From: Scedosporium boydii
Taxonomy: Eukaryota > Ascomycota > Sordariomycetes > Microascales > Microascaceae
Assembly: GCA_002221725.1 (NCBI GenBank)
Contig: NJFT01000056.1
Span: forward strand, 62,001-126,000
DNA length: 64,000 nt
Direction: 5' to 3'
Below the pieces are notes generated by a model. The model made no database searches. It worked only from the letters and a program-made list of their open reading frames with translations, and was not told where the DNA came from. Positions within the stretch are counted from its first letter, which is position 1; every line of letters begins with the position of its first letter. Shown piece after piece: positions 12,002-24,584 of the stretch. Made by a program: the position numbers and the translations under genes.

Positions 12002-14494
12002 ACGAGTTCGACGATCGACGCCTTTCTTCCGCGACAAAAATTTCCGAGTTTATGAACAACCCTTTTTCTTTTGGCAAGCTGGGCATGAATCTTTTCAGCC
12101 TGGCCATTTCATGTTTACATTATATTGGCTCCTTTTATTTTTTTTCGTCTCATTTCACTACATTGTTTTTCACCTGGCATACCCGGCACGATATACATTT
12201 TTGCATAGTCAGATACCCACACTTTCGGCTAATTGTGGGCGACGGCGCTTCTGGCTCGATTACAACGGAATACTCACGAGATGGTTGTCAAGCCTTGTTT
12301 CGTTTCCACTTCCGGACGAGCTTCGTCTTGTCCGCCGGTGGCCTAACCATCCGCCATCTCCCGGTGATCAGAGCCACCTGCCGTCACGCACGAAAGAACC
12401 GATGTTTTCAAACTCAAAAATTGATGACACGACATTTCAATATTTTCATCTGGTTTCCTATTATTTCCTTTATGGTATACGGTTGTCATTCCATTATTCG
12501 GCGCTTTCCTCGGTTCCTGGTTCACGAAATCATTGCACTGGACTCGGTGTCCTCGATAGACTGTGGATTTTCTGGCTTTTTTAATCTTTCCCCTGGTGTT
12601 TTTTTCCTCGGCTTTTATGACGTTATTATTCCATTATTATTTTTTCTTCGAGACTGGAGTTATATTCTCTTTGTTGCTGTCGAGGTCTACGTTCCGATCC
12701 TCCAGCAAGAGTTCTTGTTCAAGCCCGACGAGCGCGATTTCCCACCATATGCGAGGATAGACTTGGCCCCGCACAATTCATGTGGCACGTTTGTTAGAGA
12801 CGATCTTGGAGTTGGGATGCAAAAGTGCCACGTTCGTTCGCTGTCCATTTCCTTTGTACCTCGGCGATACAGGTCACGGTTTATAATGACGCCTCATTGG
12901 CACCTTCGCCGGTACTCGTTCGCATTCACCGCTCCGGCACGTTCATCGTCGCATTCGGCAATACGAATCCGACACAGCTCGTGGGGAATTGGTAATCTGC
13001 ACCCACGCATCTATCATTTGGAGCTTCCGGACATCAAAAGTTTATTTTCACGACGTTGACTGGTACAAAATTTGGCGCTGAAATCAGTTTTCGAACCCAG
13101 GATTTTTAATTGGGTGCTTCGTTTGCTCGCTGTTCTACATCCTTCTTCTACATTGATCATTTGTTACTGGGAAAACGGGGATTACGGGGCGGCTCCAATG
13201 CATTTTGCATTGGGTAGGAAAAATAGGGTTTTCTTTTTTCACTCGACTGGTTTAAAGTCTCATGTTCGCTTTGATCTTCACTTTTTTCTTCTTTTTTCTT
13301 TCTTTTTTTTTCAATTTTTTTCCCCCGTTAACCTTCTCCATTGGTCCACTGGCACGTACAACCTACTCGCGGTGTGTCTTCGACGGTATCGATGGGTTGT
13401 TGCTGCGGTGAAGCCGTTCGGGGTCGAAGCAGACCATGTTGTGCGACGTTATGTGGGCATTCTTTCTCATGAAGACGTGGTTTAGAGTGGCTTTCATCGC
13501 GTAGAATGGACTTCATTGTTTTTCCTAGGACTGGGATGGTTCGGGGTTTTAATAACGGGATTTTCTTTTCTGCTCTTTACAACTTCATCTAACAACCTAG
13601 TTTCTTTTTCCCTCCATGGAATTTCAAGGGCCGGTTTGTGGTCCGGGTCGTTTGCGCTTTATTTCTTCTCTTGTTTCTCCGGTGGACATCTTGATCCTGT
13701 ATTCCGGCAAGGAGGGGGATGGACTTATTATACCATGTTCACCTGAGGGACATTGTCTTGGGACTGGAAGGGTGTTGATACTAGGTCCGCAAATGGGCTG
13801 GCAGGAGGTGTCACAATAGCAAGAGGATCCCCCTCGCATCACTACTGATGCTCTGGAGGATCCTGAGAAGAAAAACTATGAATATTAGAGGCAGCCCTTT
13901 TCCTTTGGAAAATTGGTTGTTGACGGTTTATGGTCATACGTTTTAAAAGTCTGTATTTGTGAAGTTTGAAAATTAGATAAAAGCGGGATAGGAGGTCTCC
14001 CGTGCGAGACAGTTATCGTAGATAAATGCCGAATGTTGAGGCGTGGATCTGTTTTTCCTTGAAGACTGAATCTTGTGAACGTGTGGGTGAGCTTCTGTTG
14101 AAGTAGCCTTGCCACGTCGCACCAGTTAACGCCTCGCATTTTATGACCACCAAACTCACAGCCTTGTACCACTCACCTTCGACATCCCCTTCCACTTCGG
14201 AGCGTGAACCCTAAAACTAGGTCGACGCACTGCTCTGCTACAGCTTAACCTTCTTAATATAATTGGTTATTCACCCCTACGGGAATCCCTAGCCTTAATT
14301 TTACTCTTCTCCCGTCGTCCTCTTAGAATTCCGCTGGGGAAGTTGATAACGGCCCCGAAGTTCAGAGAGGCTTTCGCTCGTCCAGAAGGGTCGCGCAATA
14401 CTCCAAAGAAAAAGTAAAACGTAAGAGATCAAGAAACAGGCGATTGACAGCACACAATCCCTTATTGTTCTGGAACCAAAGGGGGGGAATCAAA
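12002..14494. other. 2.5-kb intergenic stretch, T-rich
   Basis: Holds the 3' UTR of the cyclin gene and the promoter of the next gene. Many T runs (for example 13,290-13,322) occur on the + strand. One frame stays open for about 1 kb after the cyclin stop but encodes only T-run-driven, Phe/Ser/Arg-rich sequence without a domain, so no gene is called. Confidence 0.6.
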
Positions 14495-15293
14495 ATGTCG
14501 TCCCGTTTCATTTCTAGTGGAGCCATTGATCCATCAAGCGGCGAGCGCATCGAAGCCGCTCCGACAGACAGCGAGCGGCCCGTGGGGAAAAACACCGCCG
14601 AGTGGGAAGCAGTGCAGAAGGAAGTTGAGGAACAGAGGAAACGGAGGGACGAGGCGAGAAGGCAGGAAGAGGCGGGGGAGCAGAAGAGTTTGTATGATAT
14701 ATTACAAGCAAATAAAGGTACGCGTTTCTTTCCCGCCTCTTTTTTTTTTTTTTTTTTTTCTTTTGCTTGCGTTCTTTTTTATTTTCTGAAAGGGGTTGGA
14801 TGGGGTTTATATTGACGGGTAAAACATTGTAGCCGCCAAACAAGCTGCTTTTGAGGAAAAGACAAAGATACGGAACCAATTTCGGGCGCTGGATGATGAC
14901 GAGATTGATTTTTTGGACGAAGTGCGCGCGTCAAAGAGGGCGGAAGAGGAAAGGCTTAGGAGGGAGACTGAAGAAGGGTTGAAGGTCTTTCGGGAGGCTC
15001 AGAAGAGTGGTTCTAAGGAGGAAGAGGAGGATGCGATAGAGATCGGGGAAGATTGGGAGGTGGGTAGGAAGAGGAAGAGGGCGAAGGAGAAGGATAGTCT
15101 TGTTAAGGGTGTTAGGAGGAGGGTTAGCGGATCGGAGGAGGTGGCCAAGGCGAAAGAGGTTAGGGAAGGGCCCAAGATCGGGGATAAACGCAAGACGGAT
15201 GAAGAGGCGAAGAAGGTGGTGCCGAGTGCCCCGGCGAAGCCAAAGCTTGGCGGACTTGTAGATTACGGGTCTGAAGACGACGACGATGAATGA
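14495..15293 (+). CDS. NIP30/FAM192A (PSME3IP1)-family nuclear protein
   Basis: Exons 14495-14717 and 14833-15293 give 227 residues. The intron has donor GTACGC, acceptor TGTAG and a 20-base T run (14740-14759). The N-terminus MSSRFISSGAID, then SLYDILQANKAAKQAAFEEK and NQFRALDDDEIDFLDEV, is the Nip30 domain, and the match runs unbroken across the splice site. Human FAM192A/PSME3IP1 binds the proteasome activator PA28-gamma and influences its nuclear partners; the fungal role is not established and is inferred only at family level. After residue 110 the protein is a charged Glu/Lys/Arg-rich coiled region with a likely nuclear-localisation cluster (GRKRKRAKEK), ending in an acidic YGSEDDDDE tail. 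It converges with TIM54, with 246 bp between the two stop codons. Confidence 0.88.
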
Positions 15294-15539
15294 TGAAATT
15301 AGAATAGGAGTTCGATTCTCTATCATGGACAGCCACGTCTAAGTCTATATGCAACCCCGTCGAGAAACTCCGTTATTACACGAGGGGGTGGAATCTATTG
15401 GTACATATACAGGCTGTCCAATCCATGCAAGCCCGTGTTTTTCCCCCACGTCTTTCCCCAGCCAGATATTGTTACACCGCGGAATAGCGGAAGCGTTTAT
15501 GCAAACAACCCAAAACCTTCTTCTAACCCCAGACACACT

Positions 15540-17072
15540 CTACTCCTCATTGCTAATGTCTCCAATGTTTGGGGTGAAGTGCTTCCCCTGCCACTGCGAA
15601 GCGCCCCATCGGAAGAGCTGGCGGAAGCTTCCCTTAATCCAACCCTCAATCTCTTCCTCGGGGACGATGACGTCCTTCGATCTCGCCTCGTCCTCGGGTT
15701 GGAGCTCGAACCTCCTCATACGCGACATGATACGAGGGTCCGTCACGATAGCAGTCGGCCAAATCTTCTCCTTGGGGCGTTGAGGCTCAGACTTGGTCTC
15801 TTCGTTCTTCTTGTCGTCCTTCTTCTCCTCGGGCTCGTCCTTCCAGACACTCTTGACCCAGTTACGTTCCTCCTGCTCTAGGGCGTGTACCTGAGGGTAC
15901 TCTCCCGAGGCATCCTCGGGCCAGTCGCGCGAAACGGCGAAACATACGGCGGCCACTTCCCGGCCGATATTGTCTGCCAGCTTGCGGCGGTTAAGGAACC
16001 ACTTGAATCTGGTTAGGGTATTCGAGAAACCAAGAACATGGGGGAACTCGATCGGCGCTGAGGGGTTGAACTCCTGGGGGATGCGGAGAGGAATGCTCGA
16101 AGACTCATAGTCTGCTGTCGTGTTGTACGGGGGAGGTTGAGGTGGTCGCTTCGGCTTCTTATCCTCTTCTTTCTTCTCTTCTTCCTTCTTCTCAGGTTCC
16201 TCCTTCTTCGCCTCTGCGCCGCCGTCGGTCTTGCTCTCCTCCTTGGCTTCCTGAGTTGGAACTTCCACTTGCGGAGGCTGAACAGGTTCGGGGGCACTTG
16301 GAGCCTCTGGAAGTGCAGGCGGGTCAAGAGGGCCTAGCCAGCCCTCGTGCAACCCCCTAATGTACTCCTTCCAGGTATGCCTCCCGACAACAAGGTCACC
16401 CTTAATGCCGTCGTATTCGGGAATGCCACTCCTCTCCCTGGACTCCAATATGGCCTTGTCATTCGTAGGAAGAATGTCCTCCTCCGGCCTCTCGTGTGCC
16501 TTCCTCTGCCGCCGTATCTTCTCAGCCACAGCGGCTCTCACGTCGCCTTGCTGTCTTCCCTGGACAAACTCCCAGTCGATGCCCGAAGCATGGAGAATGG
16601 GTTTGACGTATTCGATAAAGTGATCTTGCGCTACACGCAAGCCGTCGCCAGGCGGGCTCTCGAGGAATACGGTGATCTTGCGGGGCAACTCGTTGGGATT
16701 CTTGAGAGGTTCTTGCGCGAGGTGAGATACAGCACGCGCCCACTTTGCAGTAGCGCGCTTCTTCTCTCGCTTGTCGTAGATAATGGCGGCGGACAAACTT
16801 GTAGTGAGAGCCCAAAATATCATCCAGTTGCGGGATGGTAGCTTCTTGGGGAGCATGGGGAGACCGAGCATTCGGAGGGCAGGGTTACCAGCCGGTTTCG
16901 CAGCCTTGGCTGCGGCAGAAGATGTGCCCGACGTCGCGGAGGCGGCGGCGGTCGCCGAAGGTGCTGCAGTGCCTGCCGCGGCCGCCTGGATTTTGTTAGT
17001 GAGGATCGAGGGAAAAAGGGAGCCGAGTATTGATTGTCTTACGGGTTCGGCGGGCGCCTTCGGGTCAGCCAT
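15540..17072 (-). CDS. tim54: Mitochondrial inner-membrane translocase subunit Tim54
   Basis: The frame is open for 510 codons, but bases 17042-16986 (minus strand) look like a 57-nt intron: donor GTAAGA, CTAAC branch point and a CAG end, with both ends on codon boundaries. Removing it gives 491 residues, joining the first ten residues to an Ala-rich linker. Next come NPALRMLGLP, LPSRNWMIFWALTTSLSAAIIYD (the membrane segment, near residue 75 after splicing) and a TVFLESPPGDGL block, all typical of Tim54. The family works in the TIM22 complex, which inserts carrier proteins into the inner mitochondrial membrane. A Glu/Lys/Pro-rich spacer lies in the middle, with a conserved C-terminal region ending in GKHFTPNIGDISNEE. 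The intron is an inference; without it the protein simply carries 19 extra residues. Confidence 0.9.
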   Translation of the reverse strand: MADPKAPAEPVRQSILGSLFPSILTNKIQAAAAGTAAPSATAAASATSGTSSAAAKAAKPAGNPALRMLGLPMLPKKLPSRNWMIFWALTTSLSAAIIYDKREKKRATAKWARAVSHLAQEPLKNPNELPRKITVFLESPPGDGLRVAQDHFIEYVKPILHASGIDWEFVQGRQQGDVRAAVAEKIRRQRKAHERPEEDILPTNDKAILESRERSGIPEYDGIKGDLVVGRHTWKEYIRGLHEGWLGPLDPPALPEAPSAPEPVQPPQVEVPTQEAKEESKTDGGAEAKKEEPEKKEEEKKEEDKKPKRPPQPPPYNTTADYESSSIPLRIPQEFNPSAPIEFPHVLGFSNTLTRFKWFLNRRKLADNIGREVAAVCFAVSRDWPEDASGEYPQVHALEQEERNWVKSVWKDEPEEKKDDKKNEETKSEPQRPKEKIWPTAIVTDPRIMSRMRRFELQPEDEARSKDVIVPEEEIEGWIKGSFRQLFRWGASQWQGKHFTPNIGDISNEE

Positions 17073-18144
17073 TCTGGAGGAAGTTCACTCAGCGAGGAAC
17101 TGAATGGAAACTGCAGGGGCTCGTAAAAGCGGATGATGGTGCGCTTGCGATGTAGCTAAGGATATTCAAGTTTCGAGGGAGACCCTGAGTGGTCGACGAT
17201 CTTTCGTCAAGATGGAATCGAGCTTTTTATCAAGGTTGGACGGGCTAACGCGAATAATTTTCTCTCTGCTCCGTATTTTTCTTATCGGTTCTTATCAGCT
17301 ACACTTGCTGACAGCTAAGAGGCACAATCGCCAGCTGGTGCCGAAAATTCTCCATCCGGCACTGTGCGGAGAAGTGATTATCGCAACGAGCATGACAAGG
17401 GCCGCTCCACTTGGGTCGAATCACTCAAACTCGTGATTTAGTGTTGCAAATCCTTGTCCTGAAACCAAACAATATCAATTCTGATGACGGGTGGTATTGG
17501 CAGGTGGTAGAACACACCGCCACGGGAGAACTATGGGATGCTGGTGTGTGTGCCATGCGTCGTGCTCACTCGAAGCCGAGGCCGTATGCAACACTGACTG
17601 CAGTAGCCGCTTGTGTCTAGACTCTACGGTGTATTGGCGAATTTTCCACTTTGTTCGTTTTTGCTTTCGCTGGGTTGACAGGCAAGACCCCATGTGGCGG
17701 TATGCCAGAAGCAGCAAGAGCACGAGGTTCGGATGCAACATTGAACAACAGCTGTCGGCTATCGATCCCATTCGCGTGGTTGGGCGCTCCGCCCCAAGTC
17801 GTGGATCCTCAACGGTTGCTTCCAGATTAGCTTCCATCCCGTTTCTATGCATGCACCCTTTCCAATGCTGGAGAACGCTGCTGACCGCCCGGAAGACCTG
17901 GAAATGGCGGCGTTGACGGCGCGGCGAATTTAGGCTAGAACGGCCCTGTAGAGCGGCCATATCTGGGGCAAGAAGAGATTCTTTGTTGGTCTGCAACTTC
18001 GCAAGCTCTAGCAGAGTCATGGTGCTCTCGGTCAATTGATGAGTGATCAGGCCGTGATGTGACCGGCCGCAGCGCTTTTCGATCTGCACAGGGAAGCACC
18101 ATACAGGTAAGTATGGGGGCCAGTGCACCGCACCTCGATGTGCG

Positions 18145-18294
18145 TTAGGAGTTGTCAGGAATTGTTAGGAATTGAGGGCGTCAGACGAGAATGGACACCA
18201 ACATATGGGAATTTGGGAATCGCTGGGTGGCCTGGCCATCACTGCTCCCCAGTTCGGTTCCTAAATATCAGTTCCTAACACAAGCGGTTCCTAG
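18145..18294. repeat. Cluster of TTAGGA(A) words in inverted arrangement
   Basis: Three direct copies of TTAGGA/TCAGGA/TTAGGAA begin at 18145, 18155 and 18165. After about 90 bases, three copies of the complement (TTCCTAA, TTCCTAA, TTCCTAG) begin at 18258, 18272 and 18288. The spacing within the first group is 10 bp, about one helical turn. It could be a binding-site array in the TIM54/COT1 promoter region or the remains of a small inverted repeat. Confidence 0.5.
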
Positions 18295-19553
18295 ACGCTG
18301 GTGACCGGGAACTCAAGGGGGATGTCGAACGGAGTGTTCTGACTTCGGGCCGGTAATATAATTGAGCTCTTGATGGGCCGTTGATTGTGCATAAATGTTA
18401 TGGCAAGCCGTTGACGGCGCTGGCGATTGGTGACGAGGTAATAGAGAGGCTATCGACTTGGCCTGATCAAATGCGCATTCTCGAGCTCTAAGTGGCGCTC
18501 TTGTCCTTCATCGAACCCAATCCCCTCCTTACTTTGTCCACGACCCATTCCTCTGTCTCGTCGTCTCGTTGGCGTTGTCTCAGTACGAGAAGCAGATCAG
18601 TTGGAGCACGGAGCGTTACTCGGAGTCTTTCCACAGTTTCACAACTAGTGGATACCGGCGTCAGGGAGTTGGCAACCCAACCTGCCTGGCAACGACTTGG
18701 ACAGGCCTGGATCAATCGACAGATCTGGAGTCCTGGACCAAGGCTGGCCCGATCTGACCACTAAGATTCCGCTCTGGAGGAAACAGCTCCCCAAAAGGGG
18801 GAATGGAGAAGGTAAAAGTGCACCGCACCACAGTTGAAGTACATACATGGATACTTGTACGAAGTACATTGTTAATCGATGTAGCATTTTCCCCCTCCTC
18901 CTCCTTGGCTCACGCACACAACACACACTCACCCTGTCTTAATCACAGACCCTTCCGAAGTCAAAAAGCCTCGAGGACCCTTGTTCCCATTAGACTTGAG
19001 CTCGAGGTTATTCCCCTAATTTCCTTGAGAGAAGGGGTAGAATCTCCAAAGTTCCCCTCCTGCTTGTACAAACAATTTCTTCTTCCCTCTGAAAACAAAA
19101 CAGTCGATTCATCCAAGTTAACATTGAAGAAACCCCCTCGGCTTTAGCAACACATCATTGATCTTCTTATTCTTTTGGACCAAAACTAGCCAGCCCCTTA
19201 ACTGGTTGCTAGGCTGCTAGCAGCCAACATCAACATCATCACCCCCTGAGCCTACACTATCGTCCACTCTGGTCCACTACAAAGTACAACCGATACGTCA
19301 AATTTAGCTCCAAACACAGCACCGAGACCATTCAATTTTAGCACCGATTTTTCACAACCTGAACTCGTTATTATCAACCCCAGGAAGAAATCTTGACAGT
19401 CGGGGTCAGCCCAAAGTATACTCGAAGCTATTTACGTGCTCCCTTGCAGAGTTGCGATAATTCTGGAAAAATAATTACTCGCATCCAGTCAAGACTTGGT
19501 ATTTGTACGGAGCTGGGCAGGAGAACCGAGTGCTCCTTCACTCCTCCTATCTA

Positions 19554-19571
19554 CCCCCCCCCCCCCCCCCC
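19554..19571 (+). repeat. Homopolymer of 18 C in the COT1 leader
   Basis: Eighteen consecutive C residues lie about 225 bases upstream of the COT1 start, inside a pyrimidine-rich leader. Its length is likely variable and prone to sequencing error. Confidence 0.9.
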
Positions 19572-19794
19572 TCTTTTGAAGTGGAAACCCCTGTGCCTTG
19601 GACGACCCGCACAACACCACCTTCGACTACTTCTACAGGAGAGGCTTTGGGCATTGGTTCCAGGCTCGTCCCTCTAAAAGCCCGAGCCCCTCGAAATCCT
19701 CTGCTGTTCCCCCCCCCTCGGCCCTCTCACGATAACAGAGACAATCCCATCAGCCCAACATAGCAGAATCGGACGGCTAGACCCTCGAGTCAAA

Positions 19795-22014
<2,220 letters not shown>

Positions 22015-23150
22015 TGCACGGGTACTGTGCAGAACTGTTTTCCACCCTTGTTATCTCGAATCACTCCGGGCTCTTTGAGCTGGCTCTTGCAGTGTTGTGC
22101 GTTATGGCTCTTGATGGGCGAAAAAAGTAGCTATCCCAGGCCTCGGTCTTAAGAGTCTTCTCTTGAACCTGCATTTTCCTGTCGCACAAGCTTTAACTTT
22201 CCCTATTCATCCGGTTTTCCTCAAGTCTTCAGATTTTTTTTGGCACTAGCTTGAAGTGATGTTGGTGCGACTTATATATCCAGTTCTCGTCTATAACTGT
22301 TAGCATTCACAGTCTTGCCTGTTGGGTTTCAAGAAGCTAGTTTTTCTCGAATAATGTCTCTTCATTTCTCTCTTCATTTTGCTTCCCTTCCAGGTTCACG
22401 TGTCTTGAGAGTTGTTCGTATCGGATGGGATGCTTGTCTGCAGGCGACGGAATCCATGGTTGAAGTTGGATCGAAGCTGAGGATGTGATGGTGATAGAAA
22501 ACTGTGGTGTGCTGGGCGATGTTCGTGTACGCTGATGAGTGTGATATGCACTGCCAAAAGTGGAGGAGAAGCAGAGGCGATGACGGAAAACCTGGTCTTT
22601 GGCGAGAGATGGTATTTAAAAGAGAGGAATATTGTGGAGCCTAGTTAGCAGAGAAGTGCGAGGAAGTACATAGCATAATGAGCGATGGCTATCAGATGAT
22701 GGATGCATTTACGTTGAATATGCCCCTTGTTAGACTTGCCTGTCGTCGTGAGACTTAGAGAAAACAACACGGGTGACTTGCTGAATGGGTGATGATGGAC
22801 GGATAGCATTGCAGCGATGGAAGTAATATGGAGTCGTCCGCCACTATCTCTGTGTCTATTGGGAGATTGGAGAGGACCGGTCTACGGAGATGGTACGAAA
22901 CTCTTTTGGTGCTTGAGTTCATTATTATGCTGTCTTTCCTAGCATTCTAGCATGGGTATCATGACCTTCGCATCATCGTTGAGAGCGCCACCAGATGAGG
23001 TTATGTGCCTGTCCACACATTCCAAGGCTGTCTTCAGCACCCTTGACTAATTATTTTCCCGTAATGTCAAGTTCCAAATCTCCTAAACGCCTTTTGTTTT
23101 CCGATTCAAACAATATAAGTCAAAGCCCCATAGTATTTCCCCTTGCCCGA
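22015..23150. other. Convergent intergenic region, 1.1 kb
   Basis: Lies between the stop codons of COT1 (+) and SF3A2 (-). It contains 3' UTR-like T-rich sequence and no open frame of note. Confidence 0.6.
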
Positions 23151-23870
23151 TCACCTCCTGGCCGTCAATCCAGGCGCAGCATTAAACCTCTCCTCGCGTT
23201 CCGTCATAAACATAATCTGCACCCAATACTCCTTCGCATCGATATCCCAGAAGCAGAACTGCTTCTCCTCCCTCTTGTCCAACTCCCTCGCCGGGATCTT
23301 AAACCCCACAGTCTCGTACGGCTCCGCCGCCACGAGCAAATACTGAAAGTTCTTATCCGGCTCCTCAACGCGCTGCGTAAACGCATTCATAACCTGCCAC
23401 TGCGGCGTCACCTCAGGCGTAACATCCGGATACTGCAGCTGGAACAGCAGTCCCTCCTGCCTCGTCACGGGATCCCGTAACTTCATAACCTTATACCCCG
23501 GCCGTCCAATCTTGACGAGGTTCTTCCTCGCCGTCATCCCCGCCACAACGCCCACGGGCAACCCCGTCGCCGGATCGATGTTTTGGCCCCTCCCCTCCTT
23601 CTGCTCCCGCGCCGCTCGTCTCGCGAGGTTGGTCTGGTGCTTCTTTCCCTGCGTGTGCGCCAGGTACGACCCGTCATTCTGGTGTACCGTCAGGCAGAGG
23701 CGGCACTCGAAGGAGCCGACGTGGTTCTTGAAGAAGTAGGGGTCTTTCTCGATGTTGATGGTTTCGAGGGCGATTTTGCGGAGGCGTTCGCGTCGGTCGG
23801 CGTTGGTGGCGCTGCGGGAGGCGACGCCGCCGCCGCCGAATTTGGAGCCGGCGCGGTTTTGGTAGTCCAT
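23151..23870 (-). CDS. sf3a2: Splicing factor 3A subunit 2 (Prp11/SAP62)
   Basis: Single exon, 239 residues. It begins MDYQNRAGSKFGGGGVAS, the usual start of SF3A2, followed by SATNADRRERLRKIALETINI. A matrin-type C2H2 zinc finger follows at about residues 55-78: CRLC, then HTQGKKH. The C-terminal half carries IGRPGYKV, LQYP and WDIDAKEYWVQIMF, conserved in the family. The protein is part of SF3a in the U2 snRNP and helps the branch point pair with U2 in the nucleus. The length fits fungal orthologues, which lack the long proline-rich tail of the human protein. Its last residues, PGLTARR, lie opposite the end of COT1. Confidence 0.95.
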   Translation of the reverse strand: MDYQNRAGSKFGGGGVASRSATNADRRERLRKIALETINIEKDPYFFKNHVGSFECRLCLTVHQNDGSYLAHTQGKKHQTNLARRAAREQKEGRGQNIDPATGLPVGVVAGMTARKNLVKIGRPGYKVMKLRDPVTRQEGLLFQLQYPDVTPEVTPQWQVMNAFTQRVEEPDKNFQYLLVAAEPYETVGFKIPARELDKREEKQFCFWDIDAKEYWVQIMFMTEREERFNAAPGLTARR

Positions 23871-24584
23871 TTTTTTATTTTTATTTCTGGTCTCTCGGTT
23901 GTAGTCTTTGGCCGGTTAAGAAGCTTGTATGTGTCTGAGGGTGAATTTTAGGCGTTGTCGGTGTTAAATTCTTGATGGTTTGGAGCAGAGGGTGATGGTT
24001 TTGAGGTGAAGTTGGGATGATTTAAGATTTGTAGAGAACAGAAGCCTTCCGCATTCAAGTATTTGGAGCTAACAGCGCAGGCACAAATATCCGAGAATTA
24101 CCCGCCACTAACATATGCCAAACATATCACTAGCATCACACTTCCTCAGCTTCATCATCCGCATAGCTTTAACTCGATAAAAAGAGAATCTCCAAAGCCA
24201 TCCAAAGCATATCCACCATCATTGGTCTCTATTTGAGGTTATGACTAAGTAGAGCCATGTGCAGGCGAGAACCTAGATGTCCGCCAGGGCGCCGACTTAA
24301 CGGCACAGGTTCACAGTACATGGACTTGAGGGTGAGATTCATTAATATGATCGAGAATGATTGCCTGCTCAATGGTATTTTCGCAACTATCTATGCTGTA
24401 TTAGGCTGAAAGGAATAGAAATATCAACCCGAAGGTAATGCGATCCACAAGGTAGCCGCTGTTTATGAATCCTGATAGAGCGCTTGGCTAAAGCAAGAAA
24501 GCCAAAAAGTCCGTTAATCATCAGGTATAAGTGAAACCAAAACATGCGAAGCAAGTGAATCAACTAGGCATACACGGATCAACA
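23871..24584. other. Intergenic stretch, 0.7 kb
   Basis: Between the start of SF3A2 and the stop of the CorA-like gene, both on the minus strand. It holds the SF3A2 promoter and the CorA-like 3' UTR; no further gene is seen. Confidence 0.6.

Larger units (their letters stand above)
17073..19794. other. 2.7-kb divergent intergenic region between TIM54 and COT1
   Basis: Both flanking genes read away from this region, so it holds both promoters. Visible elements are a six-copy inverted cluster of TTAGGA/TTCCTAA words (18145-18294), one TACGAAGTA word (18858), and an 18-base C run at 19554-19571 inside the C/T-rich leader of COT1. A 217-codon minus-strand frame at 17475-18128 has no recognisable domain and is not called. 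Confidence 0.6.

Noticed and set aside
11896..13059. Long + strand open frame (about 387 codons) overlapping the cyclin end and its 3' region
   Set aside because: It starts inside the cyclin gene in another frame, has no domain, and its composition (Phe/Ser/His/Arg from T-rich DNA) is that of a chance open frame.
14740..14759. 20-base T run as possible terminator
   Set aside because: It lies inside a well supported intron of the NIP30 gene and is its polypyrimidine tract.
17475..18128. 217-codon minus-strand frame upstream of TIM54
   Set aside because: No recognisable domain, no splice partners, Cys/His/Arg-rich composition not typical of coding sequence; lies in a promoter region.
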